Positions 13,590 through 26,340 of a stretch of DNA of 64,000 nucleotides are shown in pieces. Numbering within the stretch: position 1 is the stretch's first letter; the number at the start of each line of letters is the position of its first letter. A program made the position numbers and the translations under genes. This stretch comes from Epiperipatus broadwayi (lineage: Eukaryota > Onychophora > Udeonychophora > Euonychophora > Peripatidae): positions 1,118,001-1,182,000 of the forward strand of contig JAQFVV010006295.1 in the NCBI GenBank assembly GCA_028023455.1. The letters are read 5' to 3'. A model generated the notes under the pieces. That model did not search any database. It was given only the letters and a program-made list of their open reading frames with translations, and was not told the DNA's origin.

Positions 13590-13855
13590 AGTGTTTGGAT
13601 ATTTTGCAACTGATTTTTTGTTAAAAGGTCTATCCCTATATCACTTCAATTTTTTAAGGTCATTTTTCTTAAATAAAATTTCTTCAATTCAATATCTTCT
13701 TTTTCTGTCACGGAATAGAAATAAAACCATCAAGTTAGAAACATCACCGTTTATTATGTACTTGTATATTTCTTCAGGTATAACTCAAAATTATCTGAAC
13801 CAATTTGTGTGTGCTTGCAAATGCAGGACTCTAATATCCATTATCAGAGGGAACC
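13590..13855 (+). repeat. ~300-bp repeat family, copy A
   Basis: Shares an ordered set of islands with 15,790-16,140 and 16,310-16,660: GTGTTTGGATATTTTGCAAC, a TATCCCTATATCACTTCAAT block, CAATATCTTC, and TAACTCAAAATTATCTGAAC followed by CAATTTG. The open frame over it is not a recognised protein. The repeat flanks copy 2 of the 660-2,480 repeat, so both may belong to one larger element. Confidence 0.55.
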
Positions 13856-13859
13856 ATAG

Positions 13860-15640
13860 CCTAGAAAATTAGAGTTTATTGATGAGGTTACCAAGTACAA
13901 AGGTCTATCAAAGCTGTACCAACACACAGATATCAAAAATTGCCTCTAATTCATGGAAAGCAGAGATTCTTGACAAATATCAATTGGCAGAGCAGACAGT
14001 CAGTAAACGGAATGCTGCAACAAATTTAGCAATCGAACAACCACTGTTTATTTACAGTATAATAAATTCAATATGAGAGTTTAAATATGACAAAGTTTAA
14101 ATACCAATGGATTTGAATGGTCATAATGGTTTTAAATATTACACTTCCTAAAAATTTATATATAATATTGAATCATCTTTGAAATTGGATATGTTTATGA
14201 TTTATCAAAATATGCACACATATAAAGTAGCTTAAATGTCCTATAAATATTCACACACACAGCCATTACAAAATTAGCCCAATATACTGTACATGTGACT
14301 CCGCACCATAAAAAAAAATAAAACAATAAATAGACCTGAATATCTTGTATTATAAGGTAAAAAATATAATTGATGGGGAGAAATATCTCTGCCTAATGCA
14401 AAACACAATCATCCACAAGGTGCCTCAAGCAGGAACCATATATATCGTGGTGAGACAAACAAACTTATAATAAATTTACATGTGGTGGATAAATATCCAG
14501 GATTTCTATATACAATACACACATATAGATATTCCAATTTTTTTAATTTTAGATGCATGTTTATGTAAATGGAGTAAACAAGCAAAACTGCTAACAAATT
14601 AACTCAGCATATCATGATTACAGTTGCATGCACATCAAACTAAACACAGACATATATATTCAGATATACTAAATTAATTCTCAAATTTAAAGTACAAAAC
14701 GAAATAAAATTATCTTTTTTTAAAAAAAAAAAAAAAACTTTTTTTTTTGTTTAAAATTTTTTTTTAAAAGCAATATTGATCTAAAACTACATCATAATTG
14801 ATAATAATCGCAGAATCGATTTTTCTTTTTTTAAATTGAAAAAAAAAAAAACTTTACAAGGAGAAAAGAAAATTAAACTTTAAGAAATAAATTATTTCTT
14901 AAGAAATAAATTATTTCTTCTATCTAGACTAAAGCTATTATGCTATTATAGCACACAAACAATAAAACAATAATTTTATATGACAGATAAATGCATAAAT
15001 ACATGAAATTACATGATTTAAATTATAACTATCACTGGCTTGTTAGTAATTTTTTTATAAAATAGTTAATAAATAAAAGGTTATTTAAATCCAAGGGGGA
15101 AAGATGGTGAAGAAATTACTATTTTCCAGAAAAGTGTTCCTTAATGGTTTCCATGTGAAATCTTTTCATATACTGGTTTTTAATCTTGTAGAGAGTTTGT
15201 CATGAAATTTCTCTTTAATACTGAGGAGCTTATCTGTTGAACTACAGACTTGGTGCTGGCTAGCATGTTGTTGGCTTAAACTCAGCAATTAAAGTTGAAC
15301 ATTAAATGGCTAAAGATCACATACTGAAGAAGTGAAATTAATTTTCCAGTGCTTAGTCAGATCTGGTTATTTCTTGACTGCTGGTAAAGGTTCAGGAGAT
15401 ATCATGCTAAGTAAGCAAAAGCAATGATTATAAAGATGAAGCAGGCTCATTGACAAATAGAAGCAGAGTGAATCAAATAATTCTGAATTGGTCTTTTTAT
15501 ATCATTCACTTTTTTTGATTAACAAGCCTACTCATTTACAAAAAAAAAAAAATAATAATCCCACTTATTTACCAAATTCCTTATTTAACAAAGGTAGTGA
15601 TTATCATAAACCGGTACTTATTTTCATTCATTTGGGTAAC
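13860..15640 (+). repeat. dispersed repeat, copy 2 (matches 660-2,480)
   Basis: Collinear but diverged copy of the repeat at 660-2,480; shared landmarks are listed there. Here it is bracketed by copies of the ~300-bp family (13,590-13,855 and 15,790-16,140) in the same orientation. That could mean one composite element with direct terminal segments. Homopolymer runs and two adjacent copies of AAGAAATAAATTATTTCTT near 14,883-14,918 sit inside it. Confidence 0.6.
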
Positions 15641-15789
15641 CAAAATCTTTTTTAATTAGGTAAATTTGTTTGTATACAGATAATATTTAAAATATTAATT
15701 GAAATTCAACATTTTCAAAACCAGGAACGAGGTTTAATAATTAAAAAAAAAAGATTTTTTAGTCGTTAATTGATATCTCAATATTATTC

Positions 15790-16140
15790 TTTAGTTTATA
15801 GTGTTTGAATATTTTGCAACTGACTTTTCATTAATAAATGTATCCATATCTTCAATTTTTCAAAAGCATTTATCATAAACAAAGTTTTTTCACTTCAATA
15901 TCTTCATTTTCTCTCAAGGAGTACAAATGAAATCATCAATTTAGAAACAGTGACATCTATTGTCTATTTGTATATTTCTTTAGGCATAACTTAAAAATTA
16001 TTGAATCAATTTGAGTGTGTTTGGAAATATGGCATGCCAATATTTAGGCCAGGTCATCCTGAAATACTGCATTATCATCTATAACAAATGTGTATAAAAT
16101 CAGAAGAAAATCCATTTGATGTAAATGAAGTTAAAAATTG
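15790..16140 (+). repeat. ~300-bp repeat family, copy B
   Basis: Starts GTGTTTGAATATTTTGCAAC and runs through AGGCATAACTTAAAAATTAT to CTGAAATACTGCATTATCAT and AATCAGAAGAAAATCCATTT. It matches copy A over its left part and copy C over its right part. No coding content. Confidence 0.6.
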
Positions 16141-16309
16141 ATTAATTGAAGAAATTAAATAAAATACAATACATAAAATTGTTGATATGAGATTTTTGTT
16201 TTCATGAAGGCAGTGGTTTAAAAAAGCAAGTTTTATATAAACAATCAAGAGAAATTAAGATTTCATCCTACGTTTCTTTTTCTTCCTATTTTAATTTACT
16301 ATAAACACC

Positions 16310-16660
16310 TATAAAGTTACTTCACTACTTTGCAGAAGTCTATTCCTGTATCACTTCAATTTTTATTTAACATAAACAGGAAAGCTATACATATTCAAAA
16401 GTAAAAAAAAAAGGAATCTAAAACATATATTTCTATCAGTTGAAAGTTGTTGTTTTTTTCACAGTGCCATCCATTGAGTATCTGTCAAAAATTATTGAAT
16501 TGATATGAGTGTAGTTCAAAATGCTGTCTGCTAACACTGTTAGACTGGACAACCCTGAAATATTGCATTATCATTGATACTAAACATGTGCACAGAATTT
16601 TAAGAAAATCTGTTCTGTAGAAGTAGATTAAAAATCATTTATAAAATTTGATCTGAATAA
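16310..16660 (+). repeat. ~300-bp repeat family, copy C
   Basis: Contains TATTCCTGTATCACTTCAAT, CAAAAATTATTGAATTGAT, CTGAAATATTGCATTATCAT and AAGAAAATCTGTTCTGTAGA in the same order as copy B, about 520 bp further on. It forms a loose tandem with copy B. Confidence 0.6.
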
Positions 16661-16669
16661 ACACAAGAG

Positions 16670-17378
16670 ATTAAATAAAATCATTTAAAAATAAGTTCAT
16701 TGGGGGAAAAAAATGCTAATGGAGAATGGTATTATAAAAGATCTTCTTTTGTTTACTGCATAATATTCATTATAATAAAATTTTTATAAATAATATATCT
16801 ATATATATATGTAAATTTTAAAATATAGTAATGGTAAATGACAACAATAAAAATATAAAAATTAAGCAAAAATACTTTTAATTACTTTGTAATCATTATC
16901 TACTGAAATCACATAGACAAAAAAAAAATGTTATTTTCCAACAACTGTTTATATTGATATTAGTGAGTGAATCCTCCATTTATTATACAATATTTCAATT
17001 GGTTTATAAAAATTGCCTCTTTAATTTATCTCTTTTTATGATGTCTTTTAGTCAATAAAAACTTAGGGCAGTATTAGGCTGATAATTTATTGCATTTTTT
17101 TATATGATTGAATAGTAGTTTGTGTTCTTTTAATTTTTTCCAAAGTATATCTTAATTCCCCAATGGATGATTTTTTTAAAACTGTATAATAAATAGACGA
17201 TGCAGTTCTAGGAAAATGACATCATATCTGTATTTTTTTTTAATGTCTAAATGATTTCATTTGATAATGATTACAACATAATTGAAAGTACCTCTGCTTA
17301 ATTTATATATTGTTGTTATCGTTTAATGTAATTATAATTTAAAATTTACATTCAGTATATTTTTAAACAGTAACTTGT

Positions 17379-17472
<94 letters not shown>

Positions 17473-20100
17473 AGATGTTCATCTTGTAGCAGCAACATAT
17501 ATGGCAGAGTGCATATATTCAGGAAAGGTAAAATAAATAAATAGGGAAGAGGAGAATTGTAATAATTAAATAAAGAATGGAGATGTATAAGAATAGATTT
17601 TAATGAAACATATTGATGATACTGCTATAAAGGTAAAGATTTACTTCTATAAAGAAAACCTCTCTAAATTCAGATTAAATTAATAAACATTCTCTGTAAA
17701 GCATGGCTAATATATTAAGATTTGTAATATATATGTGAGAGATGTGATATTGAAAATATGTAGGATGCAGGTGTGTATGTATAAAAATATTGTAAAAGAC
17801 TAAATGACATGTAGGTACGATATATGTGCACATATATTTTCAATTATAAGGAGAAGGGTTAAACAATATATTCTGTGATAATTCCTAATTTCAAATAACA
17901 TATATTTTAAATAAATCATTATGTAAAAATCAAGATATTGAAAAGGAAATTTTAAAAAGGATTTTATTAAATTTGAAAATTTAATCCTTAAGCTAAAACC
18001 CCCATCCCATGTGTTAATGTTTATTTTTTTTTTTTTTAATATTATAAGTTTTTATCAAAATTTGATTATCAAGGCAATTTCCTGATTTATTTTGGTATCA
18101 CAGATGTGGCATTGCTTTAGAGTGTATGTAAAGGAAATATATTTTTCTAGAAAAATACTTTATCAAAAATTTGGACTTATCGAAAACTTGAGGGAGGGGG
18201 AAATGTTTTGAAAAAATTCTGAAAGTTATGGTATTCAATATACATATTATTAGATTAATACTTTGACTGAAATATAAATGAATATGAATTAGGAAGATCC
18301 TTCTTTTTTAAATATCAGTTTTATTCTTGATAGTGTATATTCCTAAAAGCTAAAAATAGGGAGTAGTTTCCACTGTTTTAAAAGGAAATATTTTTAAAAA
18401 TTTCTTGCTGAAATTATCTTGCATTTAATTATTATCAAACTTTCGGAATCCAGTAAAAATAAGCAGTGTAAAAAATTTTAAAATTATGCGTTTATTATTG
18501 CATTGCAATATTGAAAAGAAAACATGTTTCACACTTAAGGAGTAGCCTCAAAGTATATCAATTAGATATGCAGCCAACTCAAAGAAATTATTAAGTATCA
18601 TCATTTTTAATTATCTTCAATGCTTTGAATTTTTAAATTTTAATCAAAATTATAAAATGAATATTTTTTATCTCCTGGTAATTGCATATAAAAAAATCGA
18701 TTATAAATAAAAATGAATTTATGATTTTAGTTGTGTATATTTAATATTATAAAGCAAATAACTTTTAATATTTATTAATATCAGAATTTTAGTTAAAAAA
18801 TAAGTATCCTTATTAAAAGGAAAAGAAAATGTTATAATAAACATTTAATGTTAGATTTACTTAATATAAGACTATTATTGATTGTTCGTAAAAATGTGCT
18901 ATTTTCTCACACCGGAGTTAATAAAAGATAATGATTTAAGTATTAATAATTCTTAGTTATTGTGGCATATATAAAAAAGTGTTTTATTTTTAATAAATGA
19001 TTTATTTATCAAATATATATGCACGTGTTAGATTAAATCACATATTTCAAATGACATAAATTAAATATGTTAAAGATATTAATTACACTAACTAATAAAC
19101 ATGAATAAACCATGCCAAAGAAAAGAGAATTATCATAAGTGAATTTTAATTAAAGCAATATGCTGTAGGTTTATGTATATAATTGGAGAAAGTGTGGCAT
19201 GTATTAATGGATTTGAGTTAACCATGGAATAAAATCATTTATATGTGGAGTATATGCATCACTTTAGTTTTATTATGTTTATGAAAATCTAAATAATTCA
19301 CCAAAATAATGTTAAAACCTACTCTGATTTGTTATTATATATATGTGTGTGTGTGTGTGAACATGATTATATCATAAACATATAGTATGGATATGGTAAT
19401 GATTGAACTATTAATGGTGACTTAGTATATTGATAATGAATTTTGATATTAATATAGCTTCTTTAGTAATGCACAGTATTTTATGTTTTAAGAAATTCTT
19501 AAAACACCCATTTCAACATACATTTTTGAAGCATATAAATAAAGATATCTGAAAAAGAGAAATGAGCCTCAAGATGCACATTTTTCACATGGAAAAGGAG
19601 AAATGAAATTGAATTACTCTATATGTTTACATATGATTTTTTTAAAAAAAAAACATTTAGTAATGTTTAACAGAGGTTTAAAGTTTATATCTGGGTTAGA
19701 GATAATCTCTAATTTAATAGATGGTTAACGATAATTATTAATATGTTCATCTGAAGTAGTTAATTTCAAAACTTAAATTTTGACATTTGTAAATCAAAGT
19801 ATAAATAATTTATGTTTAAGTGTAAGCCTAAAAACATGCAATGTGAATCATGGCACATTGATATAGACTCACTTATATAGATACACTATACACTGCCTCT
19901 AATGTGATCTGCACAAATTAGAATCCTTCTATTTTCCAAAACTCTTTAGGATTAACCATTATCATTGCAAATATGTACTGAGATTACAATTTCTAAAAAG
20001 CATATATTAATTAAAATGTTTAATTATTAAGAAATCACTTTAAAAACTGAATGTGAATACATATGATACATATATGGTCAATTATACATAACATAAAGAA
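16670..20100. other. AT-rich spacer with microsatellites
   Basis: No genes recognised. It carries the compound AC/AT microsatellite at 17,385-17,470, a GT run near 19,341-19,359 and many A/T homopolymers. Confidence 0.55.
17385..17470. repeat. compound (AC)n-(AT)n microsatellite
   Basis: About 16 AC dinucleotides (17,385-17,416) pass through ATAC into roughly 25 AT dinucleotides ending at 17,470. The long pure tracts should be highly length-variable. Confidence 0.95.
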
Positions 20101-20109
20101 AAAGAAACT

Positions 20110-20800
20110 TGCAAATCTATATTAAAATTTTTATTTATAGCTATTTTTAATGTCAGATTGCTATTCCATTAGCCCACATCAAAAAATTAAAAAAATGTAT
20201 CTAATACATTTTTATAAAGAAATTAGAATAATCAAAAAAGGCAAGTCATATATAATTTGACATTACTTTTATAAAGAAATTAGAAAAAAAAGTCCTTAAA
20301 TTGTATAAACAATCTGGTAATCAGAAGCAAAAAAATTATTAATTTTATATTAAAAGTTTATTTTTTTTAATGAATAAAAAATAAAATGCAATGGCAACTT
20401 TTAATGACAAATTCTATTCTTTAGCAGACCCACAATCAAATCAAACAAAAAAAAAAAAAAAGGGGGAAAATGAAAACACTTGATCACTTTTTAATATATA
20501 ATATATTTTTATAAAGAAATTAAGCAAGTCCTTAAGCTGCACAAACTGTCTGCATAACTCCAAAGAAATTACAATACTATATCAAAAGTTTATATGCAAT
20601 AGCAAATGAAAAATAAAATTTGACAGCATATTCTAATGTCATATTATTATTCCTTTAGTAAATACAGTATCAAAAAAAGGAAAATCATGTGGTCAATTTT
20701 TTTTTCATAATACATTTTTATAAAGAAATTAAATAAATTCATAAACTGTGTAAACTGTCCACAAAAGCAAATAAATTTTATAAATAATAACTACTAATTC
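20110..20800. repeat. degenerate tandem repeat, ~210-240 bp period
   Basis: The anchor TTTTATAAAGAAATTA recurs near 20,210, 20,268, 20,508 and 20,715. The last two are followed by similar AAGTCCTTAAGCTGCACAAA / CATAAACTGTGTAAACTGTC segments. Intervening parts also correspond (TAATGTCATATTATTATTCC against TAATGTCAGATTGCTATTCC). About three diverged units, non-coding. Confidence 0.6.
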
Positions 20801-20949
20801 CAGGTTGCTACAATATAGGATGAAAAGAAAAAAAAAACATTTCAATAGTAATCGCCTAGTAGGCATTCTGGAACAATTTTAGATACTTGAGAAAGTTATT
20901 GATTGAACAGTCTTCAAATGCTATTGAGGATTGTAAATGATAAATTTGA

Positions 20950-22240
20950 CGTTTATTTTTGGGGGGAAAAACATTTTTCAAATTTTGGTTAAATATTCTA
21001 CTAACATTTTAAAAAATAGCCACTATTATTTGTTTAAACAATTCAAAACAAAACAACACTCTCCATATAGTAGTGGTCATGTGATATTATTTGTTCATTA
21101 AAATTGTCTAAAGTTTTTTAAACTACCTGTAGTAATATTTTGAGAACACACAAAGTGATTATTTGATGTCTATTTTTGTAGAAAGATGTTATTTTGCAGA
21201 TTTTGGCTAAACAAAAATCAGAAAGAAAAAAACATCCATCCACTTGAGACTATTTTAACCTACAAATAATAGAAATTTATTTTTAATTTTATTGAATGTA
21301 GGTAACAGAATAATGAGGGATAGCATTTTCTTTTTTTGGACTTAGATCAAGCCAGATTTTGTTAGTATTGAGCCTTTTTTTTTTTTAAAGAGATTTAGCG
21401 TCTCTATTTTTTTTTACTAAGATCAAAGACACTAGATTCTAATTTGTACAAATTGTCTTTTTGAGGGTTTAGAATCACTTTCAGGTCAAGCGTCTACATT
21501 GCATATTTATATAGGTGACAAGTATTGAGAATTGATATATGACTTTTTGTGAAGGTACAATGGGAGGAGAAAATAAAATCGAAGGAAACAATCAATTTTT
21601 TTTTACTAAAATAAAGTGAAAATAATAATTTTCTGTGCGTGTTTCAATCAAAATAATACTGCATTGAAGAGATGATAAAAAAAGTATTGATTTAAATTTA
21701 AAGTAATAAATGGTTTTTTTCTTGTCTATAAAAAATTTAAGGTAAAATAGGTAATAGGGGTTAGATATAGGTTGTTTGTTTTTTTTTGCAAATAAATGGA
21801 AGTCAACATTTCAATCAAAATAATACTACATTGGAGAGATGGTAAATAAAAATATTGATTCAAATTTAAAGTAACAAATGGGGTTTTTTCTTGTCTATAA
21901 AGAATTTAAAGAAAAATAGGTAATAGGGTTTAGGTGTAGGTTTTTTTTTTTATGTAAATAAATGAAGTCAATATTTTTACCTTGTGTATATGTGTTCTCA
22001 AACTAATACTATAGGCAGTTTAAAAAAAAACAAAAAACAACTTTAAATATTATTAAAGAACAAATAATGGCAATGTTTTTAAAATGTTAGTGCGAGGGGG
22101 GAAAAATCACCATTTGTTTCACCGAAATTTGCAAAATGTTTTAATCTAAGTCTATGTATCAAATTTGGAAACAAAACAATGGATTTCTCTCTAACCGTTT
22201 AACCAAAATCTGTAAAACATATTTTTTTCAAAACTAGTTA
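20950..22240. mobile_element. inverted-repeat element (foldback or MITE-like)
   Basis: The left part (about 20,955-21,160) and right part (about 21,985-22,150) are reverse complements with moderate divergence. For example CTAACATTTTAAAAAATAG, TATTATTTGTTCATTAAAAT and TTTTTTAAACTACCTGTAGT on the left pair with the complement of the right side. The arms enclose about 800 bp with a two-unit tandem repeat at 21,643-21,975. No transposase motif is visible and I could not fix termini or a target duplication, so the class is undetermined. Confidence 0.5.
21643..21975. repeat. tandem duplication, 167-bp period
   Basis: Two adjacent units each start TTCAATCAAAATAATACTGC or TTCAATCAAAATAATACTAC. Each continues through a TTGATTTAAATTTAAAGTAA-like block, CTTGTCTATAAA, AAATAGGTAATAGGG and a poly-T run. 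The units start at 21,643 and 21,810 and differ by scattered substitutions. Confidence 0.85.
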
Positions 22241-22869
22241 TTAAATTTATCACATAGAATTGTTCAGTGCCTATACCAAATATCTAAAATTGTCCCGGAG
22301 GACCTGCTAAATGATTCAGCACCTGTAACAAATTTTGTAAAGAAATTAGACTTATCCTTCACCTGTATGAACATCCCAATATTATTTTACAGTAATTTCC
22401 AAGAACAAAAATTTTAATACTTTCAATATTAAAAATAGAAATATGTAATTTGAAAAAAAAAAAAGAAGAAATATGTGTAGTGTTATAAATAATGTGTATG
22501 GATATATATGTATATGATATTGTTGACATAAATAGTTTTATTATGAAAAATAATTATCATATTTATGTAAATTAACTATAGTATATAGAACTCACACATT
22601 GAAAAAGCAGCAACTAATGGAGTAAATGTGTATGCAAAAGTGTTAGAAAATAAGATATTGATTTTTTATTATCAAGTAATGTGTATATAGAAGTAATACA
22701 TACATTACAAAAAGTGTTTATTTAGAGTCTATCTTCTCAAAGATTAATGTTTAGTTTTTACCATAATATATATAAGTCACATTTATTTAATTTGCGTTGT
22801 TTGTTTATTTAATTGCGACATGGCTGATATATATATAACAAAATAAATGTCCGCTAATATCAATAATAC

Positions 22870-23165
22870 AATAACAAAACTTAAATATATTCCAAACAAC
22901 GGTAAACAATTTATAATACAATATAAATAAAAACTCAATAAAAACTCATAAAGAAATATTTTCGATTATATTCATAATCATTTTCAACTCAACTTTCAAA
23001 ATGGAATCATCTACAACCTAATAGATGATTCCATTTTGAAAGTTGAGTTGAAAATGATTATGAATATAATCGAAAATATTTCTTTATGAGTTTTTATTGA
23101 GTTTTTATTTATATTGTATTATAAATTGTTTACCGTTGTTTGGAATATATTTAAGTTTTGTTATT
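22870..23165. repeat. perfect 143-bp-arm hairpin
   Basis: The left arm 22,870-23,012 and the right arm 23,023-23,165 are exact reverse complements by eye, with a 10-nt loop (ACAACCTAAT). I found no mismatch or gap in 143 bp. Every other inverted repeat in the window is diverged, so this one is either very young or a construction artefact. No coding content; the right arm runs into an (AT)n tract. Confidence 0.92.
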
Positions 23166-23169
23166 ATAT

Positions 23170-24450
23170 ATATATATATATACATTCCGGAATACACAGT
23201 AAAAATTAATATTCATATATAAAACAAATCATAAAGAAATGGTTACAGTTTTTATTACCATGCAAAATTTCATAAACCATTTGATGTGATATAACATGGT
23301 CAAAAAATATTCTTCTATCCTTAGTATATTTTTTATGACAAGTTTTAATTCAATCACAAGTATATGAATATTCAGAATTTTGTATGATTGCTAAAATCAA
23401 AACATTTGCTTTGCTGCATTAATATATATATTTTCTATAGTACAAGCTAGATTATACCCGCACTATTATATGTAACATATAGGGGTTTGAACTCAGATTT
23501 TCACATGACCCTCAACCATCCATGCTATCTCATAATTAAAACTTCAGTTTTAAAAAAAAAGGAGAGACCGTTTTAATGTTGCTAGGTCCATTTCATTATT
23601 TTTATTATACTCGACTGGATTTAAATTCACTTAACCAAAATTTAGAAATCTTTATAGAAAAATGTGAAGTTTTTTAAAAAAAAAACAAATAAACAAACAA
23701 ACACTTATCTAATACAAATTAGTGCAAAAAAAAAAAGACAATGTTAATGTAACCAAAATTTTACGAAAGATTTATCTGGCTGTTGAAATGTTCAAAGAAA
23801 ACATTTATGAAAACAAACAATTCTCAAACTGAGGAGTAAAGATTACATTTCATTTAGAGGACTCTTAGCTAAAGCTGTGGAGTTTGGGTGCTATTCAGTA
23901 TTAAAAACGTTAACAATTACTTATCAGGGAATTAACGAATATTAAAAAATAAATTACCAATTCAAAAGATAAACATGACAAAAAAAAATACAGGTTATTT
24001 ATCGTAAATAAAACACACATGACAAAATGTATAAAAATTATTAATTTTATTAATAAATGATATGAGTTAAAAAAAATTTAAAATAGTCTCCTATTACTAT
24101 CAGGTTCAAATTATTTTCTTTTCCATTTAAAATAGAACGTGCATTTCTGTTTTAAATTCCATGCATACACACACACACACATGCAAGGAATAATATACAA
24201 AGTGTAAATTGAATAAAATACTTTTATTTTTGAAAACCTAAATGCAGTTCAAAATTCGAAGAGAAGATTTTCAGAATTAATAAAAAATGTAATTAAATAA
24301 TTTGCAACAGATTTTTGAAAAATCCTTAGAAAATTGTGCATCCTGTATCAAAAAAACAACAACAACAACAAAACAGTGATGATATAATGATCAAGTATTA
24401 TTGTTTGGTTATATTATTTTTTTGTCTAATAACTATTTTTGAACAGATAT
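23170..24450. other. AT-rich spacer
   Basis: No gene recognised. The string AGGGGTTTGAACTCAGATTT near 23,481 resembles an inverted tRNA B-box, like one in the hairpin at 56,134. It may be a SINE trace. The rest is homopolymer-rich. Confidence 0.5.
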
Positions 24451-24454
24451 ACTA

Positions 24455-25360
24455 CACAGGGGTACCCCAAAATAACGGGAATTTTATAATTAAAAAAATG
24501 TTAATTTATTTTTAAGTCTTATAAATTATAATCTCTTTCAAATGACTATCCACTTGATGCAATATTCTGGTCTAAATCTGTTTTTTTATTTTTCAAAGTA
24601 ATCCAGAAGTACTTGCAAAGTGATACCCCTTTTAACATCTCTGTCATTTCCCCCGACCATTTTCAAATCTGCAAAAAAAAAAAAAAAAAAGATATAATTT
24701 TTTTATTCAAGAGATTTTAAAAAAATTGCAAAGAAGTGAGATTGAGTGAATATAGCTGATAGTTAAGTTGGACCATGCTGTCTAATTAAAAAGTGTTTCA
24801 CTCTCAAGGCTCTGAGAAATCACACTTTGTGGGGCGAAGCTTGCACTCTTTTCTTTGTACAAAACAGGATGTTTACATTTTACTGCATCATACAAATGTT
24901 TCAAAACTTTAGATAAATAATGCCTGACCACTACAAACTAAATTAAAAAAAAAAAAATGTCATGTGCAGGAAAAAAAAAACAGCCTTGTTTTGACTTTGG
25001 ACTTCACTTGTGTCACTTTTTAGGGACATAGTAAATTTAAGATTTCAATTAAATCACTCATAAACTTGTGTTTTATGAGATCAGCTTTCTTGTTATCTGT
25101 TTCAAGCATTATACCTTTTTTTCCTTGATGTTTTCTGTAAATGAAAAAAGAATTTCACATTGTTGAACTTTTCAGTCATTGTAAAAAAAATGACAAAAAT
25201 GCCTAATGCACTTTACAAACAACATAGCCCCATGATTTCACACAGCAATGTCATTTGGCAGAAGGATTCTTGCAAGAAGTATGTGATAGGTGAAGCATAT
25301 ACTAGAACAGGGCCCAAACCAGAGAACAATTCTGGTTATTTTTGGATCCCCCCTCACATA
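24455..25360 (-). mobile_element. degenerate mariner-family transposon, copy 2
   Basis: The left end reads CAGGGGTACCCCAAAATAAC. The right end, reverse-complemented, reads GAGGGGGGATCCAAAAATAA, so imperfect terminal inverted repeats of about 28 bp bound a roughly 900-bp element next to TA-rich flanks. The interior is collinear with the mariner relic at 5,700-6,640, including GAGAACAATTCTGG at the right. Only fragments of the minus-strand transposase remain and stops interrupt all frames. The open frame at 25,160-25,363 (+) is antisense to the transposase and is not a gene. Confidence 0.7.
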
Positions 25361-25889
25361 TAAATTGATTTTAAAACTGCAAACAGAACATACTTTAAAA
25401 AATACACACACATTGTAGTATTAAAAAAAGAAATGTAAAAACCACATCAAAGTATATTATAATGTGAAATTTTATATATAGCATGTAAAAATTTACTGTT
25501 AATTGAAGGAGACCCTTTGAGTCCTCTCTGATGCCTTGTTATGCAGCTGTTTTTAACTAATACATCTAGTTTTCTCATCAACATTATATCAGCCATTGTG
25601 ATGAGTTTATTGGATTTTTTACTTTTGAATTTAAAATCAAGAAACATTGTGGCTTTTCTTTTTCAATTGCCTAATATTTCTTAACTGAAATATAAATTGG
25701 GTTTTCTTGAAGGCAAGATTAATGAGTGTGAATATTTTTCTTTGTATATAAATATTCATAATTATGACAGACAAACTAATCTATGATTGTTAATCCCAGA
25801 AGGCTGTAAAGTTACTACCAAGGCAACAATTGACCAAAGGCAAAGTGAGTTAAAAATTTTCTGATTGTGGATCCAGGCTGTCATTTGAT

Positions 25890-26340
25890 GACAACTTTTT
25901 AATTAGGTACTTACAACTATAGATTTCAAATAAAGGAAGATTGCACATATTGAAAGAAAAACTAATATTAGATATGATATTGTTGTACTTTGTGAAGTTA
26001 GAGAAAAAGAAGAGACAGTTTATTTAAAAAGTTGATATATACTTTATTAAAAAGGCACAAATATTGCAAACACTAATAGAATTGGATTTATTATAAATAA
26101 AAAGTAGAAATATGACATTGTGGAAATAAATGATATATTAGACAGTAGCAAGATTGCTATCTAACTTAATGGAAATAAATTCAAAATTCTGGTTTGTGCC
26201 CCAACAAGTTTTCATTGTGATGAAGAAGTAGAGGATTTTTATATGGATGTCAAACATTTTTGATCAGATGCAAAAATATTTTAAAATTGTCATGTGAGAA
26301 GTTAATGCAAAAATTAGTAAATGATGAAAATATGGGTAAA
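25890..26340 (+). pseudogene. endonuclease domain relic of RTE-like LINE
   Basis: Fragments of an apurinic-type endonuclease, which in this family nicks target DNA to prime reverse transcription. A start region resembling ATYNxRTLS (about 25,905) is followed by ILKEKLILDMILLYFVKLE, where the family has a catalytic Glu in xLCEV. Then come TNIANTNRIGFIINKK, NGNKFKILVCAPTS (codons near 26,171-26,211) and FHCDEEVEDFYMDVKHF. A frame change leads to a stretch corresponding to the family's GDxNAK motif (about 26,290-26,320). In-frame stops show it is dead. Confidence 0.75.

Noticed and set aside
17385-17470. CRISPR-like or regulatory repeat
   Set aside because: Simple dinucleotide microsatellite with no spacers; the window is eukaryotic in character.
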